Source: SHZI01 sp031395645
GTDB taxonomy: Bacteria > Pseudomonadota > Gammaproteobacteria > Steroidobacterales > GCA-2729495
Direction: 5' to 3'
DNA length: 40,392 bases
Assembly: GCA_031395645.1 (NCBI GenBank)
Contig: JANNJM010000086.1
Span: 1-40,392 of the forward strand
Position 1 is the first letter of the stretch; every line of letters begins with the position of its first letter. Positions 8,549-15,782 of this stretch are shown one piece after another. A model generated the notes under the pieces. It was not told where the DNA came from. It was given only the letters and a program-made list of their open reading frames with translations, and did no database searches. The position numbers and the translations under genes are program-made.

Positions 8549-9571
8549 CTACCGTTCCGGGGCGAACCGGGCCGTGGCCCGGAAGGACGCGGCGTGCAGG
8601 AGACTGATCACGGTGAGGAGCAGCAGCGCCGCGACGCCGTTGTGAGCGGTGGCGAGGGGTAGCGGCAGCCCGAACCAGACAATGCCGATGCCAAGCGTCA
8701 CCTGCAGCACGACGGCAGCGAGGACCAGCGTCGTGGCCCGGCGCACGGCGCGTGCCGGCAACCGGTGGCGTGCCCAGAGCGCCACGCTGACGAGGAAGAT
8801 CAGCGTGATCAGCGCGCCCAGTCGGTGGGTCACGTGGATAGCCACGCGGGACGGCGCATCCAGGACCCCGAACTCATAGTCGGTACCCAGGCCTCTCCAC
8901 AGCACAAAGCCCTCGGCGAAGTTTGCTTCAGCCGGCCACCACTGCCCCTGGCAGGTGGGCACGTCCGGGCAGGCGAGGGCAGCGTAGTTCGAGCTCGTCC
9001 AGCCGCCGAGGGCGATCTGGCCGATCAGAACGGCGAGGCCGGCAATGACTGGCCACGGCGTGCGGCGCGCCTGCCGGTCGGCGTTGCGGCGGCGGTCCTC
9101 CAGCAACAACCACACGAGCAGTCCAAGCGTGGTCAGGCCACCCAGCAGGTGGCCCATCACGATGAGTGGTTTCAGCAGCAACGTGACTGTCCACATGCCG
9201 AGCAGGCCCTGGAACAGGACCACGCCGAGCAGCACGAGCGGCATCACCACCCGTTGCCGGGGCGAGCGGCGATTCAGCCTGGCAAATACAGCCACGAGTA
9301 CGATGACGAGACCCAAGGCAGTAGCGGCGTAGCGATGGATCATCTCGCGCCATGCCTTGCCAGCCTCCAACTCCCGTTCCGGAAACGCAGTCTGGGCGAG
9401 GGCGCGCGTCTGTGCATCCCCGGGCAACACCAGGTGACCGTAGCAGCCGGGCCAGTCCGGACAGCCGAGCCCGGCGTCGGAAAGCCGCACGTAGGCACCC
9501 AACACGATCACGACCAGAGCGAGCCCGGCACCGGCCCACAGGCAGCGGCGATACCAGGCGGCGAAATTCAT
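8549..9571 (-). CDS. ctaA: Heme A synthase (CtaA/COX15)
   Basis: A 340-residue integral membrane enzyme that oxidises the heme O C8 methyl group to make heme A for the aa3 oxidase. Family landmarks: N-terminal helix followed by VRLSDAGLGCPDWPGCYG with a Cys pair in the first periplasmic loop, a matching Cys pair in CPDVPTCQGQWWP in the third loop, and His-bearing helices (EMIHRYAAT, MGHLLGG, HVTHRLGA, TAHNG). Eight hydrophobic helices are apparent. Its ATG overlaps the stop of the preceding gene by 4 bases. No CtaB/CyoE heme O synthase follows, unlike in Pseudomonas. Confidence 0.95.
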   Translation of the reverse strand: MNFAAWYRRCLWAGAGLALVVIVLGAYVRLSDAGLGCPDWPGCYGHLVLPGDAQTRALAQTAFPERELEAGKAWREMIHRYAATALGLVIVLVAVFARLNRRSPRQRVVMPLVLLGVVLFQGLLGMWTVTLLLKPLIVMGHLLGGLTTLGLLVWLLLEDRRRNADRQARRTPWPVIAGLAVLIGQIALGGWTSSNYAALACPDVPTCQGQWWPAEANFAEGFVLWRGLGTDYEFGVLDAPSRVAIHVTHRLGALITLIFLVSVALWARHRLPARAVRRATTLVLAAVVLQVTLGIGIVWFGLPLPLATAHNGVAALLLLTVISLLHAASFRATARFAPER

Positions 9572-10167
9572 CCGATCTGCGACGCCTTGAGCAGCAGCTT
9601 GAGATCCTCGTGCATGTCCTTCATCGAAGTACCCGCTGGAAAGCGCAGGACCACGTTTCCCAGGGGATCAGCGATGAAGACCTCGCCTTCGGCAAATGCC
9701 CCGAGAGTCGCCAGCACCGCATCCCGCGAGGCGAGCCCCTCCGCCATCACGAGGAGCCCGGGGTGATCAGCGGCGACAAAGCCCGGGTTGGGCTCGCCCC
9801 CGGTGGCGATGAAGAAGCGCTGGACGCGCGCCATCTCCTTCCCAAGTGCCCGGCGGACCTGCCGCGTCCTGAAGAGCGTCTCCTTGCAGGCATCGTCACA
9901 GTCGCCGCGGCCCACGTAAAGCAGTGACCACTTGCCCGTGAAGCCAGCTGCGGCCCCATCCGCCAGCAGCATGACCTCGCCCGGCAACGTGCGTGGCTGC
10001 GTCAGCAAGGTGCCGTGCGCCACGGAACCTTTGGGCCGCCACTGCGCGCCGCCCGAGTAGTACATGGCTATCGCAATGGCGAGCGGCCCGAAGAACAGCA
10101 GCGCCATCAGCGCGGGGACAAGGCGCTTGTTCGGTTTCTTTTCGGCAGTGGGAGCCAGGGTTGTCAC
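9568..10167 (-). CDS. SCO-like thioredoxin-fold membrane protein of the oxidase assembly cluster
   Basis: A 199-residue protein with one N-terminal helix (LVPALMALLFFGPLAIAIAM) and a periplasmic domain. GDCDDACKE supplies a CxxxC pair placed as in SCO copper chaperones, followed by RFFIATGG, a DHPG His, and FIADPLGNVVLRF, which fit a thioredoxin-like fold. It occupies the slot of the conserved hypothetical between SURF1 and COX15 in Pseudomonas cox clusters. The GTG start at 10167 overlaps the SURF1 stop (GTGA), which argues for this start over a longer frame to 10239. A copper-delivery or redox role is inferred. Confidence 0.75.
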   Translation of the reverse strand: MTTLAPTAEKKPNKRLVPALMALLFFGPLAIAIAMYYSGGAQWRPKGSVAHGTLLTQPRTLPGEVMLLADGAAAGFTGKWSLLYVGRGDCDDACKETLFRTRQVRRALGKEMARVQRFFIATGGEPNPGFVAADHPGLLVMAEGLASRDAVLATLGAFAEGEVFIADPLGNVVLRFPAGTSMKDMHEDLKLLLKASQIG

Positions 10168-10871
10168 GTAGCTTGCCTTCCGTTCTTCCGTGCGAGCACC
10201 AGGTAGATCACGACCACCGTCAGTGCCAGGCCGAACCATTGTACGGCGTAGGCCACATGGCGATCCGGTCCCATGCCGCCGGGGCGCCAGTCCCGCACGA
10301 AGCCATCGGCGACGTCCGGGTCGAGCAGTAGCTGGTAGTCCCGGAGAGGAATACCGAGCTGGGCGCTGATCTGTTGGCTCGTCGGAAACAAAAGGCGTCG
10401 GGGCCAGGGTGCGTCCTGCGGCGGTACATCCGCCGTCAGTTCGATGCCGGGCCGCGGCAGCCAGTCAATCCGGCCGGTGACCTCCTGCGCCTCGCCACCC
10501 ACCTGGATATCGGGGAGCACCGTCCGGTTGCCATCGGCCGGCACCCAGCCCCGATTGACGAGCACGGTGCCGCCGGGCGTCATGAATGGCGTGAGAATCT
10601 GGTAGCCGGAGCGCCCCTTAAAACTCAGGTTGTCGAGCAACACCTGGTGGCTCGTGTCATAGCGGCCGCTGAGCCGGAGGCGTTCGTAGCGGAGCGCTGC
10701 AACGGCAGCATCCGATACCAGTTCACGGCTTGCCGTTGCCGCACCGCCAGCAGCGAAGCGTGCCAGCAGTGCGCGTTTTTCGCCCGCCCGGTCCAGCTGC
10801 CAGAAGCCGGCTGTTGCACCGATACCGGCGAAGGCGAGGGTGAGCGCGACAGCCCACCACGGCGCTTTCAT
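10164..10871 (-). CDS. SURF1 family cytochrome oxidase assembly protein
   Basis: A 235-residue inner-membrane protein, about the usual bacterial Surf1 length, with two helices at the ends and a periplasmic domain between. Surf1 assists heme a insertion into subunit I. Seen: GFWQLDRAGEKRALL after the first helix, RVSGRYD-like LRLSGRYD, VLVNRGWVPAD, and the terminal HVAYAVQWFGLALTVVVIYL. The ATG at 10871 (MKAPWW) puts the helix at the normal distance; a frame to 10892 adds seven residues. It is divergent from the DUF2909 gene with only 35 bases between. Confidence 0.92.
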   Translation of the reverse strand: MKAPWWAVALTLAFAGIGATAGFWQLDRAGEKRALLARFAAGGAATASRELVSDAAVAALRYERLRLSGRYDTSHQVLLDNLSFKGRSGYQILTPFMTPGGTVLVNRGWVPADGNRTVLPDIQVGGEAQEVTGRIDWLPRPGIELTADVPPQDAPWPRRLLFPTSQQISAQLGIPLRDYQLLLDPDVADGFVRDWRPGGMGPDRHVAYAVQWFGLALTVVVIYLVLARKNGRQAT

Positions 10872-10894
10872 TCGAGCAGCCAGGGTGCCCAAGC

Positions 10895-10906
10895 TATGAT
10901 GGCCTC
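10895..10906 (+). promoter_or_regulatory. Putative -10 box for a leaderless DUF2909 transcript
   Basis: TATGAT at 10895-10900 is followed by six bases and the ATG at 10907. The predicted start of transcription is therefore the start codon. The candidate -35 at 10872-10877 (TCGAGC) matches three of six consensus positions with a 17-base spacer. No Shine-Dalgarno is present. Confidence 0.45.
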
Positions 10907-11116
10907 ATGGTCAAGTTCCTGGTGTTGCTGCTGCTCGCGGGCGTTCTGGTGAGCCTCTTCTCGGGACTCTTTTTCATGAACCGGGACCAGAGTGACTCCC
11001 GGCGCCTGCTGCGGGCGCTGACCATCCGCATCTCGCTGTCCGTGCTGCTCTTCCTGGTGCTGATCGTGGCCTGGCGAACCGGCGCGATCCAGCCCCACGG
11101 CCTAATGCCCCGGTAG
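10907..11116 (+). CDS. DUF2909 small twin-transmembrane protein
   Basis: A 69-residue protein with two hydrophobic helices (about 3-23 and 41-58) separated by a charged loop with MNRDQSDSRRLLRALTIRISLS. This is the DUF2909 twin-helix protein that sits on the opposite strand between coxC and surf1 in Pseudomonas-type cox clusters. Its function is not known; the position suggests a role in oxidase assembly. The TAG stop lies in the left arm of the second copy of the hairpin repeat. Confidence 0.88.
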   Translation: MVKFLVLLLLAGVLVSLFSGLFFMNRDQSDSRRLLRALTIRISLSVLLFLVLIVAWRTGAIQPHGLMPR

Positions 11117-11138
11117 GAGCGCCTGAAGGCGCTCCAAC
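11113..11138. repeat. Intergenic hairpin repeat, copy 2
   Basis: Same element as 2552-2577: left arm GTAGGAGCGCC, loop TGAA, and a right arm with one mismatch (AAC instead of TAC at the end). The TAG in the left arm is again the stop codon of the + strand gene, here DUF2909. It lies between that gene and the convergent ctaE, which ends at 11143. Confidence 0.85.
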
Positions 11139-11142
11139 CGCG

Positions 11143-12009
11143 TCAGAGCCAGTAGACGAAGATAAACAGTCCCAGCCAGACCACGTCGACGAAATGCCAG
11201 TACCAGGCCACGCCCTCGAACGCGAAATGCCGCGTTGGCGTGAAGTGGCCCCTCAAGCAGCGGAACCAGATCACCGTCAGCATGATGGCGCCGATCGTGA
11301 CGTGCAAACCGTGGAAGCCCGTGAGCATGAAGAAGGTGCTGCCGTACATGCCGGCGGTGCTCAGCTTCAGGTTCAGCTCGTTATAGGCGTGTGAGTACTC
11401 GTAGACCTGGAAGCCCAGGAAAATAAAGCCCAGCAGGAACGTGAGCCCGAGGAACAGGGTAAGCAGCCCCCGCTGGTTCGCCTTCAGGGCGTGATGGGCG
11501 ATGGTGAGGGTCACGCCGCTCGTGAGCAGGATTGCCGTGTTGAGCGCCGGAATGCCCCAGGCGCCCATGATCTCGTACTCGCCGCCAGTGGCGGCCGGGC
11601 CACTGGACGGCCAGGTGTTCTCGAAATCCGGCCACAGGAACCTGTTGGTGACTGTTTCGCTGCCTTCGCCGCCAAGCCAGGGCAGGGAAAGCTGGCGCGC
11701 GTAGAGCAGCGCCCCGAAGAAGCAGGCAAAGAACATCACCTCGGACAGGATGAACCACATCATGCCCATGCGGAACGACTGGTCGACCTGGTTGTTGTAG
11801 GTGCCGGCTTCGCTCTCGCCGATGACCTGCCCGAACCACAGGAACATCATCACGATCAGGATCGCGGCACCAAGCAAGGCGACCAGGCCAGTCGATCCGC
11901 CATTCAGCAGTATCGAGATGCCAAGGAAGGCCGTGAACAGCCCGACCGAGCCAATGATCGGCCAGTGGGTGCCGTGGGGGACGAAGTATTTGTCCTGCGC
12001 ATGAGCCAT
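11143..12009 (-). CDS. ctaE: Cytochrome c oxidase subunit III
   Basis: A 288-residue subunit with seven hydrophobic helices. It binds subunit I and supports proton uptake in aa3 oxidase. Family landmarks are YFVPHGTHWPIIGSVGLF at the N-terminus, FFACFFGALLYAR, HALKANQRG, QVYEYSHAYNEL, FFMLTGFHGLHVTIG with the conserved HG, and the end WYWHFVDVVWLGLFIFVYW. It is last in the minus-strand oxidase operon, 29 bases after ctaG. Confidence 0.96.
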   Translation of the reverse strand: MAHAQDKYFVPHGTHWPIIGSVGLFTAFLGISILLNGGSTGLVALLGAAILIVMMFLWFGQVIGESEAGTYNNQVDQSFRMGMMWFILSEVMFFACFFGALLYARQLSLPWLGGEGSETVTNRFLWPDFENTWPSSGPAATGGEYEIMGAWGIPALNTAILLTSGVTLTIAHHALKANQRGLLTLFLGLTFLLGFIFLGFQVYEYSHAYNELNLKLSTAGMYGSTFFMLTGFHGLHVTIGAIMLTVIWFRCLRGHFTPTRHFAFEGVAWYWHFVDVVWLGLFIFVYWL

Positions 12010-12038
12010 GACTTTAAGTCTTCCTGGGTCGAAACGGG

Positions 12039-12605
12039 TCAGGTGGTTGAGGCAGCGGCCAGCTTGGTGGTCAGCTCGGCGGTCGCTGGGCGATTGACGA
12101 AGAACGTGTAGGAAAGCGTAACGCGATCAATAAACTCCGGCAGTGCGGTATCCACCATGAATTGCACGCCCATGTCCCGGGCTTCGCCGGCCGTGAAGTT
12201 CTGCTGCGTGAAGCAGAAGCACTGGGTCTTGATGAAGTGCTTGGCAGCCTCGCCGGGCGCCACGCTGGGCACGGCGGAGCCCACGAGTGCTCCGTCAGTC
12301 AGATTGCGGGCGAAAAAGGCGGTGTTGTAGAGCTGCCCCGGGTGGACCTGAAGCGAGGTGACGGTGGGCCGGAACTCCCAGGGTGCCTGCTCGTTCAGCA
12401 CGGCGACGAACTCCACGGTAACGAGCCGCTCCGAGATCGCCTGGGTGGCGCTGATCGTGGCAGCCTCAGCGTTCGTGCGCCCGCCAATGCCGGCGATTTT
12501 GCACATCACTTCATAGAGCGGGACCAGCAGGAAGCCGAACCCGAACATGGCCACTGCCATCACGGCGAGGCGCAAGGCGAGACTCCGGGGGCCGGCCAGA
12601 ACCAC
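12039..12605 (-). CDS. ctaG: Cytochrome c oxidase assembly protein CtaG (Cox11), CuB chaperone
   Basis: A 188-residue single-span protein that delivers copper to the CuB site of subunit I. The N-terminal helix is followed by VPLYEVMCKIAGIGG with the membrane-proximal Cys, and the copper-binding motif CFCFTQQ lies in the periplasmic domain. YNTAFFARN and the terminal LSYTFFVN are also typical. The start is a GTG at 12605, 3 bases after the stop of the small protein upstream. The N-terminus before the helix is short for the family. Confidence 0.94.
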   Translation of the reverse strand: MVLAGPRSLALRLAVMAVAMFGFGFLLVPLYEVMCKIAGIGGRTNAEAATISATQAISERLVTVEFVAVLNEQAPWEFRPTVTSLQVHPGQLYNTAFFARNLTDGALVGSAVPSVAPGEAAKHFIKTQCFCFTQQNFTAGEARDMGVQFMVDTALPEFIDRVTLSYTFFVNRPATAELTTKLAAASTT

Positions 12606-12608
12606 GCG

Positions 12609-12731
12609 TCAGTGCCTCAGGCCGGTTGAAAGGATGTAGCCCACGTACATACACAGCGCCACGGCACCCAATACAAGTGCCGTGCGGCGGGCGCGCCGCC
12701 GCTGCTCCTCGATCTGCGCCGTGTCTATCAC
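12609..12731 (-). CDS. 40-residue single-helix protein, cytochrome oxidase small assembly protein type
   Basis: A short gene between ctaD and ctaG. Its GTG start at 12731-12729 overlaps the ctaD stop as GTGA. The product begins MIDTAQIEEQ, continues with an Arg-rich cytoplasmic stretch (RRRARR at 11-16), then one hydrophobic helix (about 17-35, TALVLGAVALCMYVGYIL). Small proteins of this kind are annotated at this position in Pseudomonas and relatives. Coding character is supported by the coupled start, the positive-inside pattern, and the 3-base gap to ctaG. The precise role in assembly is unknown. Confidence 0.8.
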   Translation of the reverse strand: MIDTAQIEEQRRRARRTALVLGAVALCMYVGYILSTGLRH

Positions 12732-14338
12732 TTGACGATCGGCGCCTCTTCAAACGTGTGGTAGGGCGCCGGCGACGGCACCGTCCACTCGAGCCCTTCG
12801 GGACGATCCCAGACCTCGGCAGTGGCCTTGCGGCCGCCACGGATAGTCTGGATCACGATGTAGGCGAACAGCAGCTGGGCCAGGCCAAAGCCGAAGGAAC
12901 CGATGCTGGAGATCATGTTCCAGTCGGCGAACTGCGTGGCGTAGTCCGGAATACGCCGGGGCATGCCGGCGAGACCCAGGAAGTGCTGCGGGAAGAACGT
13001 TATGTTGACGAAAATCGCCGAGAGCCAGAAGTGAATCTTCCCGAGGGTTTCGTCGTACATGTGGCCAGTCCACTTCGGCAGCCAGAAGTAGGCGCCGCCA
13101 AGAGCGCCAAAGAGCGCGCCCGGTACGAGCACGTAGTGGAAATGGGCCACCACGAAGTAGGTGTCGTGGTACTGGAAGTCCGCCGGCGCGATCGCCAGCA
13201 TCAGGCCCGAGAAGCCTCCGATCGTGAACAGGAATAGAAACGCCAGCGCGAACAGCATCGGCGTTTCGAAGCTCAGGGAACCGCGCCACATGGTGGCCGT
13301 CCAGTTAAAGACCTTCACCGCCGTGGGGATTGCGATGAGCATCGTGGACAGCATGAAGAACATCTCACCCGCCAGTGGCATGCCCACGGTGAACATGTGG
13401 TGGGCCCAGACGATGAATGACAGGAAGCCGATGCTCGCCGTGGCGTAAATCATCGCCGAGGCGCCGAAGAGTGGCTTGCGCGAGAAGGTCGGGATGATCT
13501 GCGAGACGATGCCGAAGGCCGGCAGGATGATGATGTAGACCTCCGGGTGGCCGAAGAACCAGAAGATGTGCTGGAACAGCACCGGGTCACCGCCGCCGGC
13601 CGCGTTGAAGAAGCTCGTGCCGAAGAACTGGTCGGTGAGCAGCATCGTGACCCCACCGGCCAGCACGGGCATGGCTGCAATGTGCAGGTAGGCCGTGATC
13701 AGCCAGGTCCAGACGAACAGGGGCATCTTGAGCAGCGACATGCCCGGTGCGCGCATGTTCATGATCGTCACGATGATGTTGATCGAGCCCAGGATCGAGG
13801 ACATGCCAAGCATGTGGATGGCAAAGATCGTAAAGGGAAAAGAGTTGCCTCCCTGCAGGGAGAGTGGGGGGTAGAGCGTCCAGCCACCGGCAGGCCCGCC
13901 ACCCGGCATGAACAGCGTGGACACGAGCAGCGTGCTGGCGAACGGCAGGATCCAGAAGGACCAGTTGTTGAGCCGGGGCAGCGCCATGTCCGGCGCGCCG
14001 ATCATCAGGGGAATCATCCAGTTCGCAAAGCCGACGAACGCCGGCATGATCATGCCGAAGATCATGATCAGCGCGTGCATGGTGGTCATCTGGTTGTAAA
14101 AGTCGGGGTTCACGAACTGCAGTCCCGGCTGGAACAATTCCAGGCGGATCACCATCGCCATCGCACCGCCCACAAACAGCATGACCAGTGCGAACAGCAG
14201 GTAGAGCGTGCCGATGTCCTTGTGGTTGGTGGTGAAAACCCAGCGCATTAGGCCCTTGGCAGGGCCGTGATGCTCATCGTGCGGGTGGTCATGCCCAGCG
14301 TGGTCGTGGCCAGCGTGGTCGTGTGTCTGCGCGGTCAT
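12728..14338 (-). CDS. ctaD: Cytochrome c oxidase subunit I (aa3 type)
   Basis: A 536-residue catalytic subunit with 12 helices; it carries heme a, heme a3 and CuB and reduces O2 while pumping protons. Seen: a His-rich N-terminus (THDHAGHDHAGHDHPHDEHH), then WVFTTNHKDIGTLYL, TMHALIMIFGMIMPAFVG with a heme His, FGHPEVYIIILPAFG with the HPEVY cross-linked His/Tyr, WAHHMFTVGM with the CuB His pair, and VVAHFHYVLVPG with the heme ligands. The His-rich tail before the first helix is unusually long and could bind metal; that is inference. Confidence 0.97.
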   Translation of the reverse strand: MTAQTHDHAGHDHAGHDHPHDEHHGPAKGLMRWVFTTNHKDIGTLYLLFALVMLFVGGAMAMVIRLELFQPGLQFVNPDFYNQMTTMHALIMIFGMIMPAFVGFANWMIPLMIGAPDMALPRLNNWSFWILPFASTLLVSTLFMPGGGPAGGWTLYPPLSLQGGNSFPFTIFAIHMLGMSSILGSINIIVTIMNMRAPGMSLLKMPLFVWTWLITAYLHIAAMPVLAGGVTMLLTDQFFGTSFFNAAGGGDPVLFQHIFWFFGHPEVYIIILPAFGIVSQIIPTFSRKPLFGASAMIYATASIGFLSFIVWAHHMFTVGMPLAGEMFFMLSTMLIAIPTAVKVFNWTATMWRGSLSFETPMLFALAFLFLFTIGGFSGLMLAIAPADFQYHDTYFVVAHFHYVLVPGALFGALGGAYFWLPKWTGHMYDETLGKIHFWLSAIFVNITFFPQHFLGLAGMPRRIPDYATQFADWNMISSIGSFGFGLAQLLFAYIVIQTIRGGRKATAEVWDRPEGLEWTVPSPAPYHTFEEAPIVK

Positions 14339-14368
14339 CGTTCCTGCTCCGAATCTGGTCTTAATAGA

Positions 14369-15196
14369 TCAATTGGCGGCAATAGTGGCTGGCGTCGCCG
14401 GCGACTTCTGCGCAACGAGCCAGGCATCAAACTCAGGTTTGGGCAGCACCTGCACCACGATCGGCATGAAGCCGTGGTCCTTGCCGCACAGCTCGGCGCA
14501 CTGGCCACGGTAGACGCCCACCTTGTCGACCTTGAACCAGCCTTCGTTCACGTAGCCCGGGACAGCATCGCGCTTGACGGAAAAGGCGGGGACCCACCAG
14601 GCGTGGAGCACGTCGTTGGCGGTCAGCAGGTAGCGGATCTTCACGCCAACCGGGACCACCAGCGGATTGTCCACCTCGAGCAGGTAATTCTCGACGTCTG
14701 CCGGGTTCAGGCCGGAGCCGAGCTGCCGGGCTGCATTGCTCGTCGGGGCCAGCGTGCTGAAGAACGAGTAATCCTCGCCGAGGTACTCGTACTGCCACTT
14801 CCACTGATAGGCAGTGATCTTGAGCGTCATTTCCGAATTGCGGGTGTCGTCGATGCGCACCAGCGCTGGCGCGGTCTCATACCCCAGGAAAACCAGGATC
14901 AGGGTCGGGATCACCGTCCAGATGATTTCGGCGTTCGTGTTGTGGGAGAAGGTGGCGGCGACCGCGCCCTTCGACTTGCGGAAGGTCATGATCGCGTAAA
15001 TCATCACGCCGAAGACACCGATGCCGACGATCGTGCAGATCCACAGCACCAGCATGTGCAGGTCGTACGCTTCCTGGCTCGTCGAGGTCACGCCCTGGGT
15101 CATGTTCAGCGTCCAGGCGGCCTCGGCGGGAAGGGCCAGTACCGCAAGGACGAAGCCTGCGAGCAGTTGGCGGGCGTTTAAGGCAACTCGATGCAT
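14369..15196 (-). CDS. ctaC: Cytochrome c oxidase subunit II (CuA-bearing)
   Basis: A 275-residue subunit that accepts electrons from cytochrome c. An N-terminal signal peptide (about 1-26, ending PAEAA) is followed by two helices (about 45-68 and 85-107) and a cupredoxin domain. CuA ligands are visible: the His in LHAWWVPAF, then YRGQCAELCGKDHGFMPI with both Cys, Glu, His and Met. YQWKWQYEYLGEDY is the electron-entry aromatic stretch. There is no fused cytochrome c domain. It begins 1 base after the DUF2244 stop. Confidence 0.97.
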   Translation of the reverse strand: MHRVALNARQLLAGFVLAVLALPAEAAWTLNMTQGVTSTSQEAYDLHMLVLWICTIVGIGVFGVMIYAIMTFRKSKGAVAATFSHNTNAEIIWTVIPTLILVFLGYETAPALVRIDDTRNSEMTLKITAYQWKWQYEYLGEDYSFFSTLAPTSNAARQLGSGLNPADVENYLLEVDNPLVVPVGVKIRYLLTANDVLHAWWVPAFSVKRDAVPGYVNEGWFKVDKVGVYRGQCAELCGKDHGFMPIVVQVLPKPEFDAWLVAQKSPATPATIAAN

Positions 15197-15197
15197 G

Positions 15198-15704
15198 TCA
15201 GTTTCTTCCCGGTGATCTTTGCAGTGCGCTGTTCGTTCTCTGGCCGTCGTCAGCCAGCAATTCTGCCAGCCGGTTCTTCAGTCCCCGGCGTTCGCCGTCC
15301 GTCAGAAACGCGCCGATCTCAACACTACGGCCCCGCGATCGAAAAAGCAGGCGACTGGGCCAGTGGGCCGTATCGCCGGCCCGGAGCTCGAGCTGCGTCC
15401 AGGGCCGTTCAAAGGAGTACGCCCTGTGGTGGGCTGCTCCCTCGCGTCCGCGAGCGTACTTCTCAATCCGCACGGACGTATCGTCCACCCGGATGTACTC
15501 CCGGGCTTCGGCACGCCGCTGCACCCACCGGACTGCCCAGTAGAGCACCGCCAGTTCGAGTCCTGCAAAGGGCAGCACGGGCCAGAAGCCGAGAGCCACG
15601 CAGCCGATCCCGACGCACAGCAAGATGGCCATCAGCGTTCCGTAAAACCAGGTAGCGGCGCGAGGTGTCAGGGAAGAGTTAGGCCGGAGCTCGAACGAAT
15701 GCAC
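15198..15704 (-). CDS. DUF2244 family membrane protein, first gene of the oxidase operon
   Basis: A 168-residue protein with two adjacent helices (about 20-40 and 43-60) and a hydrophilic C-terminal domain (YIRVDDTSVRIEKY, RPWTQLELR, SRGRSVEIGAFLTDGERRGLKNRLAELL). This pattern is that of DUF2244 proteins, found beside cox genes in Proteobacteria; their function is undefined. The start is a GTG at 15704. It precedes ctaC by one base and has a good promoter upstream, so it is probably transcribed with the oxidase. Confidence 0.85.
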   Translation of the reverse strand: MHSFELRPNSSLTPRAATWFYGTLMAILLCVGIGCVALGFWPVLPFAGLELAVLYWAVRWVQRRAEAREYIRVDDTSVRIEKYARGREGAAHHRAYSFERPWTQLELRAGDTAHWPSRLLFRSRGRSVEIGAFLTDGERRGLKNRLAELLADDGQRTNSALQRSPGRN

Positions 15705-15730
15705 GTGAGGACCCCTTTGCGGGACCTTAA

Positions 15731-15760
15731 ATTTTACTTGAACAGCCCGTTCCGGCGCAA
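15731..15760 (-). promoter_or_regulatory. Probable sigma70 promoter of the DUF2244-cox operon
   Basis: On the minus strand, TTGCGC (15760-15755) is followed by an 18-base spacer and TAAAAT (15736-15731), about 27 bases before the GTG at 15704. It lies in the 78-base gap between bioC and DUF2244, the only AT-rich stretch there. Confidence 0.55.
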
Positions 15761-15782
15761 TTTGTGCGGGTCCGACGCGGCC

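Noticed and set aside
8765..9766. Open frame on + antisense to ctaA
   Set aside because: No motifs, covers the well-supported ctaA gene and the start of its neighbour.
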